A DNA stretch of 64,000 nt from Lymantria dispar. Its lineage: Eukaryota; Arthropoda; Insecta; Lepidoptera; Erebidae. The stretch is taken from contig CM063459.1 in the NCBI GenBank assembly GCA_032191425.1, positions 27,499,001-27,563,000 on the forward strand. Direction: 5' to 3'. This document shows, piece by piece, positions 30,377 through 41,624 of the stretch. Under the pieces are notes generated by a model. The model saw nothing but the letters and a program-made list of their open reading frames with translations. It had not been told where the DNA came from and made no database searches. Position 1 is the first letter of the stretch; every line of letters starts with the position of its first letter. The position numbers and the translations under genes were made by a program.

Positions 30377-31408
30377 GATGTTTCACATCAAAAAAGGGGG
30401 AGAGGGAAATTTCTAATGGGGGGTAGGGGTAGTCCGGGCGGCAATGTGGAATGCAAGGGGGGTCTAAATTTCTATTAATAATGGTCTAGCACTTATAGTT
30501 TTTGAGATACGGCGGTCAAAACAATTGTAGGTTGAACGATGTTTCACATCAAAAAAGGGGGAGATGGAAGTTTCTAATGGGGGGTAGGGGTAGTCCGGGC
30601 GGCAATGTGGAATGCAAGGGGGGTCTAAATTTCTATTAATAATGGTCTAGCACTTATAGTTTTTGAGATACGGCGGTCAAAACAATTGTAGGTTGAACGA
30701 TGTTTCACATCAAAAAAGGGGGAGATGGAAGTTTCTAATGGGGGGTAGGGGTAATCCGGATGGCAATGTAGGGCGCAAGTGGGGTCAAAATTTCTATCAA
30801 AAATGGTCTAGCACTTATAGTTTTTGAGATACGGCGGTCAAAACAATTGTAGGTTGAACGATGTTTCACATCAAAAGAAGGGGGGGCAGGGAAGTTTCTA
30901 ATGCGGGGTAGGGGTAGTCCGGGCGGCAATGTAGGGTGCAAGGGGGTCAAAATTTCTATCAAAAAAAGGGGGAGAGGGAAGTTTCTAATGGGGGGTAGGG
31001 ATAGTCCGGGCGGCAATGTAAGGTACAAGGGGGGGTCAAAATTTCCATCAAAAATGGTCTAGCACTTATAGTTTTTGAGATACGGCGGTCAAAACAATTG
31101 TAGGTTGAACGATGTTTCACATCAAAAGAATTAAGTTTCTAATGGGGGGTAGGGGTAGTCCGGGCGGCTATGTAGGATGCAAGGGAGGTCAAAATTTCTA
31201 TCAAAAATGGTCTAGCACTTATAGTTTTTGAGATACGGCGGTCAAAACAATTGTAGGTTGAACGATGTTTCACATCAAAAGAAGGGGGGGAGGAAAGTTT
31301 CTAATAGGGGTAGTCCGGGCGGCAACGTAAGGTACAAGGGGGGGTCAAAATTTCTATCAAAAATGGTCTAGCACTTATAGTTTTTGAGATACGGCGGTCA
31401 AAACAATT
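30377..31408. repeat. Tandem array, 161-bp unit, about 6.5 copies
   Basis: GATGTTTCACATC marks unit starts at 30377, 30538, 30699, 30860, 31111 and 31264. The first three intervals are exactly 161 bp; one is 251 bp (an extra 90-bp internal duplication) and one 153 bp. Each unit has a G-rich part (GGGGGGTAGGGGTAGTCCG) and the constant GAGATACGGCGGTCAAAACA. Neighbouring units are almost identical. Open frames across it are by-products of the repeat. Confidence 0.92.
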
Positions 31409-31751
31409 TCGTCTCATTTAACGGTTTTATTCCACGCACTTTTTCTTACAGTTTTATTCTTACGATTTTACTATCACATTTTTTTCAGTTCGGTCGCGCA
31501 GCAAAATCCCTATCTCCTCCAAGCCTGCCGTAAGGAACTTCGTTCCAAAAATTAGAACAAAACACAGAGTAGGTAAAATTTCACAGAGTAATGTCCAACG
31601 CACTCGATCGAATCACAGAGTATGAATAGAGTTGAGAGTAGTACTGGACTCGCGTGGCGTAGACACGAATAAATCTATAATTAATATACCTACATATTGC
31701 GCATATCTTAGAATGAATGTAATTAATTGAATCACTCGTTTAGAAGCTACT
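31409..31751. other. Unassigned
   Basis: Includes the palindromic GGAACTTCGTTCC near 31533 and three CACAGAGTA words; no ORF or known family. Confidence 0.4.
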
Positions 31752-31763
31752 ATACCACAGGCC

Positions 31764-31999
31764 GTGTGGTGACGGAGTAAGAATACAATTCACCACCCCC
31801 TATCTTACCCGTGGGTGATCGTACGAGACGACTAAGGGTATAAAACGCATATAACATCTATGCGAGAGAAGGAAAACTCGAAATAAAACCCTATACCAAC
31901 ATGTCTGACCAGCGTGGTATAGTAGGTCAATTACCCTTCCATTATGGAGGAGGCCCGAGCCCAACAGTGGGACGTATATGGGCTGAGATGATAATGATG
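31764..31999 (+). repeat. SINE-A, complete reference copy with 12-bp TSD
   Basis: 236 bp from GTGTGGTGACGGAGTAAG to the (GAT)n tail, flanked by ATACCACAGGCC at 31752-31763 and 32000-32011. TGGTATAGTAGG (31916-31927) and GGCCCGAGCCC (31952-31962) resemble tRNA A and B boxes but lie far from the 5' end. The 3' 45 bp (GGAGGAGG..CCAACAGTGGGACG..GATGATG) resembles the 3' end of RTE-type LINEs of Lepidoptera, a possible partner. Confidence 0.9.
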
Positions 32000-32011
32000 A
32001 TACCACAGGCC

Positions 32012-32424
32012 AACATACAGACATAAACACACAAATACGTCAAGCTTATAACACCTTTTTTTTTACATTAGAGGTTAACAAAATAAAAGTTTCACTAGTT
32101 CTTTTCGCCACTACATACATTTAAAGTAATGGCCCTTAGGCAATTATTTACTCTGAGCACGTTCAAAGGTCAGACAAAATATAGGTTGCCTACAGACGGT
32201 CCAGAAAATTAGTCATAAGGGAATATTTTGTTTAGTTAGGAAGCATTTTATATGTGGAAATATACGTATTAAAATACAAGGAGCATCTTTTTATGTAAAA
32301 TTTATTATAACCTAAATTTTAGGAATTTCGCTTGGCCATTCTTATTGGGCTTCAAATCATTATCATTGTTTTTAAAAAACCAAACACTTTCCGTGGCAAT
32401 CAATCTTTGTATTGCAGATTCATA
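32012..32424. other. AT-rich stretch without recognised feature
   Basis: No recurring repeat or coding signal found. Confidence 0.45.
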
Positions 32425-32645
32425 ATTCCATATCATATATATCCCACTGCTGGGCTCGAGTCTCCTCCATATGAGGCAGATTAATCTGCCCAAGCCCAGC
32501 ATTGAGCCGGCTCAACGCTGTGTTTTATTTCGAGTTTTCCTTCTCTTGCATAGCTAATATATCTTACCCTTTATTTGTATTTTATGATACCCACAAGCAA
32601 GAAGAGAGGGTTAGAGGGTGTTATTGTGTTTGTGAATCTGTGTGT
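32425..32645 (-). repeat. SINE-A copy, diverged
   Basis: Plus strand: TATATATCCCACTGCTGGGC, AGTCTCCTCC, TTTTATTTCGAGTTTTCC, ATGATACCCACAAGCAAG. Confidence 0.7.
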
Positions 32646-32716
32646 CTGTCTGTGGTATAACAGCTGCTAAATTAATAATTCAATTTATTACAGTTCTTTC
32701 CAAGATATCTATATCA

Positions 32717-33039
32717 TCTATACCAATAAATAAAATTGGAGTGTCTGTTTGTAATGTCAAAATAATAGGCTTTTTTCATGCTCACACGGTTATTTGCACG
32801 ACACCTATGCCTAAAATAGTAATTAAAAACTTTTTGTCTGTCTGTCTGTCTGTCTGTTTGTTCCGGGTAATCTTCAAAACGGCTGGACCGATTTCAAAAA
32901 TTCTTTCAACAATGGGAAGCTATAATATCAGGGCGTAAACTAGGCTATATTTTATCCCGGTATTCCCACGGGAACGGGAACTACGCGGGTAAAACGACTA
33001 TAACCTATAACCGAAGCGAAGCGAGGGCGGGTTGCTAGT
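32717..33039 (+). mobile_element. Hel-E, complete (Helitron-like, A/T flanked)
   Basis: 323 bp starting TCTATACCAATAAATAAAA and ending GGGTTGCTAGT, flanked by A (32716) and T (33040), as Helitrons insert between A and T. The last 150 bp are shared with Hel-D (TCAGGGCGTAAACTAGGC, CGGTATTCCCACGGGAACG). Contains (TCTG)n. Non-coding. Confidence 0.7.
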
Positions 33040-33091
33040 TATAAATAAAACTGTTTCTATGGATTTTATCGCATTATTTTTATATCTTTAT
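33040..33091. repeat. MITE-H end fragment
   Basis: ATAAATAAAACTGTTTCTATGG then ATTTTATCGCAT, the outer arm of MITE-H, wedged between Hel-E and Hel-C. Confidence 0.5.
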
Positions 33092-33311
33092 CTTTATATA
33101 TAAATTTCTTGTGTACGTGTGTATGTCACTGAACTCCTCCTAAACGGCTGATCCGATGTTGATAATTTTTTTGTGTGTGTTTCAAGGGGATTTCAGAATG
33201 GTTTAGTTTCACGATTGGACCTGTTAGGTGGCGCTGCGATCGAGTTCAAAGAGAATCCCTTTTACCATTTTTTTAGATTTGCACAGAACAACGTCTGTTG
33301 GGTCAGCTAGT
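33092..33311 (+). mobile_element. Hel-C, second copy
   Basis: TCTTTATATATAAATTTC start, ACTGAACTCCTCCTAAACGG, AACAACGTCTGTTGGGTCAG and terminal CTAGT. Confidence 0.65.
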
Positions 33312-33344
33312 ATGAAATATGTTTGTTATATACAAACTAGGGAT

Positions 33345-33530
33345 GCAAACATTACATTGATGTTTTTGAAACATCGATGTTTGCCATCGATGTTCATTAT
33401 TGTAAAACATCATAAATGTCATCGCATAGATTTCTAGAAAACATCGTTGTTTCGATAGATCGATGTTTGTTATCAAACATCGATGTATCGATACATCGAT
33501 GTTTTTAGTTTCAATATTTACAATCCTAAT
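33345..33530. mobile_element. Possible hAT-type MITE rich in CATCGATG
   Basis: TAGGGATGCAAACATT at the left and, reversed, TAGGATTGTAAATATT at the right are imperfect inverted termini (12 of 16). The interior has about eight CATCGATG/ATCGAT words. No clear 8-bp TSD. Confidence 0.4.
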
Positions 33531-33869
33531 TATGAACTAGAGTTACTCGTTTCAAATTATTAGACTAATTATTATGAAACTATTGCACTAGTTGTTATAG
33601 TTGCTTTGATTTTGGGTTTCACCTAATTGCTACACTGGATACATGTGGAACTGTATAGCGACAGGTTATAAGTGTGTCACCGATCCTTACTTCCTCGTGT
33701 CGCAAAAATCGGTTAAGAGAGCTTTGGGGATTAGGCATTACCACTTTCTTGAGGAACACATTACAATACCCGCAGCATAACATAGGATCCATAATGCAGG
33801 GAGGAAATGTATTATCTTTCCAACAAAAAGAAAGAAAATAGAACCACCATTGCCAACGTCTTGAGCCTT

Positions 33870-34240
33870 CAAGAAAATTGACTTATTATAACATGCCAGT
33901 CACACAAGTATAGGGTTTTACTTCGAGTTTTCTGGTGAGACCCTTTTTTGCGGTGGGCTATAGTCAACGCACTCGCCGCCCAACTTCGTCCGGGACAACA
34001 AAGCGGCGACGACGAGGCCTCATAACCCACCGTAGCTGCTCTCCTTCGTCGTTAGGCCGACCATCAGTACCGACCTTATGCTCCGTGGCCGGTCCGACGG
34101 AATATCTGTGGGGTACCCTCCCCTTTCGACGTCCAGGACGTCGGTCGCCATCGCCTGGTGAGATCCTTAGCCGATATTTATGAATCCCATGGAACGTAAG
34201 GGATGACGACAATTATATTCTCTACCATCACCACACGGAA
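33870..34240 (-). repeat. SINE-A copy split by an R1-type fragment
   Basis: Plus strand: TTGACTTATTATAACATGCC, GTATAGGGTTTTACTTCGAG before, and AACGTAAGGGATGACGAC, CTACCATCACCACACGG after the insertion. Confidence 0.7.
33946..34154 (-). mobile_element. R1-type 3'-UTR fragment with 14-bp TSD
   Basis: T run, GCGGTGGGCTATAGTCAACG, GTCGTTAGGCCGACCATC, GTCCGACGGAATATC. Flanks CTGGTGAGACCCTT (33932-33945) and CTGGTGAGATCCTT (34155-34168), one mismatch. It is inside a SINE-A but not at the CCTA^T site. Confidence 0.75.
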
Positions 34241-34429
34241 AATTTAAGATATTACAAGTTACTTACGGTATCATACCTGAAGATATTTTCAAGTATAAGG
34301 ATATTCAATCACGACACATAGGATTTCCTCTCGAAATGTATGACGTGTGAAATAAAACCAGCGAGAAAATTCTGCCTTTAACACGTGCCTCCTGTCACAC
34401 CGAATCGTAAACAAATATTTTTCTTTATG

Positions 34430-34775
34430 CAAACGGTAGCAAAACACCAAACAGTACACCTGATGGTAAGTGTTGCTGCCACTCATGGACCTTTGTAAGG
34501 TTGCTGACTAACGCGAAGAAAGTGAAGGGAGTGTGAATGCGTGCAATGAGGTTCGGTGATACTGAAGGCATCATTAAAACCCGCCACACGCTAACACCCT
34601 CAAAAAGTTGGTCATCATGGCTCATGGCTCTCTCGCTCACCGAACGAAGCGCAGTAACAAATTGCTACTACTTAGACGTCGATTTTCTGCGAGAGCGTGG
34701 TACTACCCAGGACGGACCGGCCCGCGACTGCAGATAGAAAACTGTCAACAGTGTGGTTCTACCACTCGAAAAAAT
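34430..34775 (-). repeat. Retroposon F, near full length
   Basis: Plus strand: AAACGGTAGCAAAACACC, ACACCTGATGGTAAGTGTTG, TTGCTACTACTTAGACGTCG, GAGCGTGGTACTACCCAGG, ACAGTGTGGTTCTACCACTC. The poly(A) part is only TTTTTC. Confidence 0.75.
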
Positions 34776-34821
34776 AAATAACTAAATTAGTTTCATAAAA
34801 TACTTTTCTTTAATATAATAC

Positions 34822-35422
34822 TGTTCAATGCACATTGAACATGCAACGCAGCAAACTCAAAAGTAGAGCATGTCAACATACAAGTAAAGCATGTCAACAT
34901 ACAAATGTGCAAAATTAGCACTGACATGATTTAAAGACACTGCGTTATACTTTACACGTACGACACACTAACACAAAATGGTATATGTGTGTATTAGCAA
35001 TAAGTAGTATATAAGGTGTACATTGTGTAAAATAAATCAGATTTGAATTTATTCATCTCTCAGTTACATCCCTCTCACTGCGGCCAAGACACCCTTAGCC
35101 GTCAGTTCTGATTAGTCGAGTGAGTCTGCTTGACTGGCAGTGAGAGTTACCAATCCTCCACCCAAAGCTCCATCTCACTGTGGCCAAGACACCCTTAGCC
35201 GTCAGTTCTGACCGGTCCTGTGAGTCTGCTTGACCGGCAGTGAGAATTACCAATCCTCCACCCAAACATCCATCTCACATCTACCTGTCACCTTAGGTAG
35301 CGCGGTGCAGGTATCCCATCATATAGGCTAGGAACTTAAGGGCTTTAGGTACATCAAACTATAACCTTAGGTTCTTCTGTCAAACACGGCGTTAGTCCAC
35401 TAGCCCAGACTACGCCTGTACA
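34822..35422 (+). repeat. 5' LTR of the BEL/Pao element
   Basis: 601 bp, TG...CA ends. It opens with an inverted repeat TGTTCAATG/CATTGAACA (34822-34841), then two AGCATGTCAACATACAA copies. TATATAAGG (35008-35016) is a probable TATA box and AATAAA (35031-35036) a possible poly(A) signal. Two 100-bp tandem units (35074-35173, 35174-35273) follow, each beginning CTCACTG. Confidence 0.95.
35008..35036 (+). promoter_or_regulatory. LTR TATA box and AATAAA
   Basis: TATATAAGG with AATAAA 15 bp downstream; the same pair is in the 3' LTR at 41811-41839. Spacing suggests transcription starts close to the AATAAA. Confidence 0.55.
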
Positions 35423-35424
35423 TT

Positions 35425-35442
35425 TGGTCCTTCGAGCCGGAT
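35425..35442 (+). promoter_or_regulatory. Primer binding site (tRNA-Tyr)
   Basis: TGGTCCTTCGAGCCGGAT lies 2 bp after the 5' LTR and is complementary to the 3' end of eukaryotic tRNA-Tyr (…CGGCTCGAAGGACCA), the usual place for minus-strand priming. Confidence 0.75.
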
Positions 35443-35469
35443 ATTGAAGAAACACACATTGAATTATTA

Positions 35470-38400
35470 TTGGAGGAGGATACATCGGGACACCTTTACT
35501 TCAAAAATAAATATTTTGAAAACACCCAAATTGAGTTCGATACTACAATGGAGATGCTGGAAGAAAAAATCCATGACAGTTCCAGCGAAAAAATAACCTT
35601 AACACAGTCGTCAGGAAAACTACCCCGTATCTCTATTCCAACTTTTACTGGGAGTTATGACTCATGGTATACCTTTCATGATTTATTCAAAAAAATTATT
35701 CATGAAGATAAAAATATTTCATTGGTAGAAAAGATGCAATATTTAAAGACAAATGTAAAAGGTGACGCAGCAAAAATTATACGTCATCTAACGATAAGTG
35801 AATCGAACTATGAAACCGCATGGAAATTGCTTACGCAACGTTATGAAGACGAACGAATGATATCAATTAAATTCATCGATAAATTATTAGATTTACCCAA
35901 GCTAAATGTTGCGAATGCAGCGGGTTTAAGAGACATGCACGATACCATAAAAGAATGTTTGGAATCTTTAAAACATCAAGGAATTGACATTTCAACATGG
36001 GACCCTATTTTGGCTAGACTTTTGGCCAGGAAATGGGACCAACAAACTGATTCAAAATACGAGGATCAGTTACAACACCCAAACAAATTGGAATCGTTTG
36101 AAGAAATGTTACAGTTTTTAGAAAAAAGATTTAAAAGTTTAAAGTCCTACGATCAGCAAAAAATTACGTACAATCACCTGAGTAATAACTCGGTGAATCA
36201 TACAATAAATAAATACCGGGGAACACTCGTACCAATAGCAGAATCATCAAAAAGTAAACATTGCTGGTACTGCAAAAGCACAGAACATAATATAAATAAA
36301 TGCCCTAGTTTTAAAACCTTGAACGTGACGCAACGATATAAGGAAGTCTCAGACAAAGAAATGTGCAAACGCTGCTTAAATCATGATAAACAAATAAAAT
36401 GCACGAGCGAGTTTTATACAAAATGTGAAATATGTCAACATAAAGGTCATAACACACTATTACACCGAACATTCGATTCAATTAAAAGACAACCAGAGTC
36501 TTCTGAGTATACGAAAAAGTTCACTCCTAAACCAACTATGAGTGATAAAAAACAAAACACAACGTTATCGAACTTATCAGCTACCAATTTAGAGGCAAAA
36601 AATACGGTCTTATTAGCCACAGCGCTATTACAAACCACGTCGTATGATGGAACACCACAATTATTAAGAGTATTGTGTGACCAAGGTTCAGAAGCGTCAT
36701 TTTGCACGGAAGAAGTAGCACAACTGCTGTCGTATCCAAGACAAAAGGTTCGAGCCGAAATAAAAGGCATTGGAGACAACGAACCTAAGACATCGAAATA
36801 TACAATTAACATAAAACTACAACCAAGGTACTCTAGTGAGTACAGACTACCTGTAACACTTATAGTACTACCAAAGCTTACAAACTCGTTACCAAGAAGT
36901 AACTTACAACAATTACAAGAGTTGGACAATGTTCTATTGGCAGACCCAACGTACAACAAAAAGGGACCTATAGACATAATTTTAGGTGCCCAAGAATATA
37001 GTAAAATACTATTACAAGGTTTTAAACGACTACAAGGCGGTATAATCGCTCAAGAAACAGAATTGGGTTGGATTTTATCCGGGTTATATCCGCAAGACAC
37101 AAACGGTGGCATCAAAGTATTAAGCATGATGACTCGCACCGACGACATACAACAATTAACAAAATTTTGGGAATTAGAAGAAATTCCACGACACTATGCA
37201 CTGACCAAAGATGATGAGTTGTGTGAAAATTACTATACAAATACTACAATACGAAGTTTCGACGGCACTTATACGGTACGACTGCCGTTTAAGGACGCGA
37301 ACATAAAATATGGCGAGTCAAGGAAAAAAGCCGTGGCTCGACTATTACAACTAGAACGTCAGTTCGAAAAAAATGAAAATTTACGCCAACAATACAAGGA
37401 ATTTATGTACGAGTACCTAAATATGGGTCATATGAGAAAAGTACCTAAACCAGAATATTACACAGGAGAGTATTATATTCCCCACCAAGCGGTAATAAAA
37501 GAAGACTCTCTTACAACAAAACTACGAGTGGTATTTGACGCTAGTAGTAAAACAAGTAGTAAAATAAGCCTTAATGAAAATTTACATAAAGGACCACGAC
37601 TTCAACAAGACTTATCAAACATATTATTACGCTGGAGAACGCATAAGATTGCTTTCATGGCCGACATTATGAAAATGTACCGGTTCATAAAAATAAACCA
37701 AGAAGACTATAAATATCAAAGAATTTTATGGAGATTTTCTCCAAAAAAGGCCATTAGTGAATACGAACTAACAACGGTCACGTATGGCACAACAAGCGCG
37801 CCTTATCTGGCCGTGAGAACATTACAACAACTAGCATTAGACGAACAAGACAATTACCCTATCGCCAGTAGAGTAACGTTACAGGATTTCTATGTTGACG
37901 ATATTTTGTCAGGAAATCCTGGGCGATGGCATACGTTCGTGGCCAACAGAGTGTCAGAAATTAACAGCATAATACCTAACGCTCAATGGAATCATGTCAT
38001 ATCGTCTGAAAACCCAGCGGACATTATATCAAGAGGATTGGAGCCAGAAAAATTAATAAACTGTTCCTTATGGTGGAACGGCCCACCATGGTTACAGACG
38101 AGTGATATACCTATTACAACAACAGCACCACAGCCAAATGAAGAAGCCAAGTACTGTTTATCAACAACAATTAATACTACGAATGAAAAGTATGACATCT
38201 GGAGTCGATTTTCTAACTACAATAAAATGATAAGAACATTAGCGTATTGCTACAGATTTATCAGCAAGCGCAAAAAGCACGAACCATTATCCTGTACGGA
38301 ACTAGAAGAAACAGAGAAACGAATTCTATGCATATTGCAACAAGAAGAATTTTACGATGAAAAAGAAATTATTCGAAAGAAAAAATCACTGCAGAAAAAC

Positions 38401-40308
38401 AGTAAATTATCCACACTAGATCCATTTATTGATAACGATGGATTATTACGAGTTGGAGGTCGAATAGAAAACGCTGACTTGCCATATAATCAAAAACATC
38501 CTATACTATTACCACGCCGACATCATATAACGTCATTAATAATACAAAACGCACACATGAAAACATTACATGGAGGAAATAAACTAACTACAGCTGTCCT
38601 ACGACAAAAATACTGGATTATAGGTGGAAAACAAGTTGTCAAAGGTACACTAAAAAAGTGCGTCAAATGCGCGAGATACAGGTCCGAAACGAAAGTACAG
38701 AAAATGGGGATACTTCCAAAAGCAAGAGTCACGCAATCATATCCATTTAGTCACACTGGAGTGGATTATGCGGGACCAATACAAACAAGAACAATGAAAG
38801 GAAGAGGTCACAAGTCCTACAAATCATATATTGCTGTATTCGTATGCTTAGCAACAAAAGCAATTCATCTAGAATTAGTGGGAGATTTGACAACTGAAAC
38901 ATTTATTGCGGCACTGCGGAGGTTCATGGCCAGACGAGGACACGTGTCACATATGTATAGTGACAATGGCACGAACTTCGTAGGCGCAGCGAAATTTTTG
39001 GAACAAGAATTATTGCAAATAACACAGTCACCTGGATTCCAAAATACGATGACCAGTATAGGTACTCAGTGGCATTTTAATCCGCCAGCAACCCCCCATT
39101 TTGGTGGGATTTGGGAGAGCAGCGTAAAATCAGTAAAGTACCATTTACGTCGAGTAATTGGAGAATCGACATTAACGTACGAAGAAATGATAACATTTTT
39201 ACATCAAATTGAAGCTTGCCTAAACTCGAGGCCGTTATGTGCACAAAGTGAAGACATCAATAATAATACAATACTAACGCCTAGTCACTTTTTAATTGGT
39301 CGGGAAGCAGTTGGAATCCCAGATCCGTTATCAAACATAAATACTGATTTTATAAATAGATGGAAACAAATTCAAAGAATGAGGAAAGATTTCTGGAAAG
39401 CCTGGTCATCTGATTATTTACATCAACTTCAACAAAGATACAAGTGGAAAGAAACTCAAGAAAATATTAAAATTGGAACCATAGTACTAATAAAAGATGA
39501 AAACATAAGTCCAAGTAAGTGGCCCTTGGCAAAAGTGGAAACCGTTCACCCAGGAAGCGACGGGGTGATAAGAGTAGTGACACTCAAAAAATCGACAGGT
39601 TTATGTCAAAAACGATCAATACATACATTAATTCCTTTACCTGTATATCAGGAAGAATTAATGACTAACACGAATACGTTAAGAAAAAATACCGAAACGC
39701 CTGTGAATAGTAACATAGCAAATAACATAAATAAAAAGTTTAAGACACTTAAGTCAGGCGTGTTACTCTATACTACATTAATATTGTGTATCGGACAAGT
39801 AACAAGTACATCAATGTTTACTATGAAACATATAAATCCAGGCCTATATGTAGAACAAATAGGTACTTCAACAATAAACAGAGGGAGTTTTAGAATAGAA
39901 ACTAATTACGAAAGGAGTGATTTGGAACTGAATTTAAATAATACGATAAAAATAACTAATCAGTTTCAAAAGTTATGCACTGACACGCAACAGTATACAA
40001 AAGACACCCATTGTGCAGAATTTTATTATCATTTCAACGAAGAGAAAGCACGATTTGAGAAGATAAAGGATTACCTTACTGGGATAAAGATTTCTAGAAG
40101 GAGACGTGGATTATTAGGACAAATGTTAACATACGTGTTCGGAGTTAACGATGAAGTATACAGAAGTATTGACTCATTGAGTAGCAATCAACAAGAACTT
40201 ATAAACGCCGCCAATCATCAAACAAACATAATGATATCTACAGTATCCGCTGTAAACCAAACCGAGGAGCGGATTAAGAAAAAGTTAGAAAATTTTGAAA
40301 AAAGTTAA
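35470..40308 (+). pseudogene. BEL/Pao gag-pol-env fused frame, RT/RNase H deleted
   Basis: A 1,612-codon open frame. The codon at 35470 is TTG and the frame is open back past the primer site; the first ATG is at 35548. Order: gag (LPRISIPTFTGSYDSWYTF), zinc knuckles from residue about 265 (CWYCKSTEHNINKC), aspartic protease at 403 (CDQGSEAS), RT with VVFDASSKT and the catalytic YVDD at 808-811, then an abrupt join to WHTFVANRV at about 820. In other BEL proteins several hundred residues, including RT thumb and RNase H, lie between these two motifs. The integrase follows with an HHCC finger and Asp1099, Asp1165, Glu1216, then a C-terminal integrase tail. From residue about 1400 the frame runs into an env-like region: a hydrophobic signal-like segment (1430-1450) and a polybasic RRRR cleavage-like site at 1543-1546. 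The frame ends at TAA 40306-40308. Confidence 0.85.
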
Positions 40309-41612
40309 ATGAAGCTATAGCATTCATGTACGATAACGACGTATGGTATAAGATGGTAGACGCTAACAATGTGAAAATACAAGTAATACAAACGTATCAA
40401 TTAGCGAGCAATTACATAACAGAGATTATTCACTATTACAACGGGTTACTTGAGATATACCTAAATAACGCATCGATATACACGATTTTGAGTCCTAAAT
40501 ACGCTAATGATATAATACAAACAACCAATCAAAAGTTACCTGGAAACTTAAGAATAATTCAGGATCAATTAATACAGACTAACATGGAAATAAATGCAAC
40601 ACATATAAACGTATTTGCGTACTATCCTATTCATGACATAAGAAAATATACGCTAATACACATAACGGCGATTCCTCAAAGGTTGACCGGGAGTTCTTTT
40701 GAATGCTTGTCAATCCCAAGAGCATTCATAGGCTTCGACTATAACAATGAACGATACTTTGAATTAAGTAAAGACGAGTTCAAAGATTGTTTACACAAAA
40801 AATCGGAGTTTGTTTGCTATCCCGTGGCTGTTAAGAACATGCAATTGAACAAGAATTGCATTGTTGACCAGCTATTCAGCAACAATAATAACACTAAATC
40901 ACAATGCACATCAAGAAGATACAACATTCAATCTACAATTCTATGGAAACAACTTTACATGCAGAATACGTGGATGTTTATCACTACAAAAACACAATCA
41001 GCTTCGATAATATGTGATGGACAAAGACAAGAAATTAACCTAGAGGATATAGGAGTACTACACATTTCAGAAAGCTGTGTAGTAAAGACGTTGAACAACA
41101 TTCTTGCAGCTAAACGAATAACAACAACAACTGTGCAAGCATCATATTTTAAAAGGAGTAATTTTACTCTAGACACACAAGTAGTCCAATCAGAGATACC
41201 AGACATACCGAAGGAGGAAGTATTAGATAGCTCCACCTGTATATTTGACCACTTAGCCGCTTCAGAAGCAAAGCTAAAAACAAGATTAGATAACACAATA
41301 TGGAGGCGAATAGAGTCTCATTCCTATGTGGTTAGCACCGTGACATCTCTTTCTTTAATAGTATTAGCTTGTCTTTTAATTTATTTCAGACCACTCAAAC
41401 AATGTCGAGATAGACTTACGAGAAGACAAAACAAGGAGACAACTACAACACAAGCCACAGAGACAGACAAACAGCGGGCAGCTCCACCACAACCACGGCC
41501 ACGGTATGGGAAACCTCGTCCCCAGACTACAGTCCAAACACCACAAACGACGGAAGGACACATTGGACCATATGAGGTTATCGAATTATACGACTTGCAG
41601 TCGTGTTCCTGA
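40298..41612 (+). pseudogene. Env-like glycoprotein, C-terminal part, out of frame with upstream
   Basis: This frame (first ATG 40326, 428 codons) continues the env-like region that begins at the end of the preceding frame, but is offset by one reading frame at an A6 run (40298-40303). It has many Cys residues and N-glycosylation sequons, a C-terminal membrane segment at residues about 332-354 (SLSLIVLACLLIYF) and a Pro/Thr-rich cytoplasmic tail of about 75 residues. Together with the cleavage-like site upstream this matches the type I membrane glycoproteins carried by some BEL/Pao and Gypsy elements of insects. Stop at 41610-41612, 12 bp before the 3' LTR. As written the env region is broken; an assembly error in the A run is possible. 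Confidence 0.75.
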
Positions 41613-41624
41613 GAGACCCCAGAA

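Noticed and set aside
30735..31028. Repetitive minus-strand open frame
   Set aside because: Produced by the 161-bp tandem array; no protein family features.
30377..31408. CRISPR-like periodic array
   Set aside because: Units are whole tandem repeats with no constant-repeat/variable-spacer structure, and the sequence is eukaryotic.
33946..34154. A further R1 insertion at the SINE-A CCTA^T site
   Set aside because: It is in SINE-A and in the same orientation, but its TSD (CTGGTGAGAxCCTT) maps to a different part of the SINE.
37992..38198. Antisense frames in the BEL polyprotein
   Set aside because: The sense frame has clear pol motifs; the antisense product has none.
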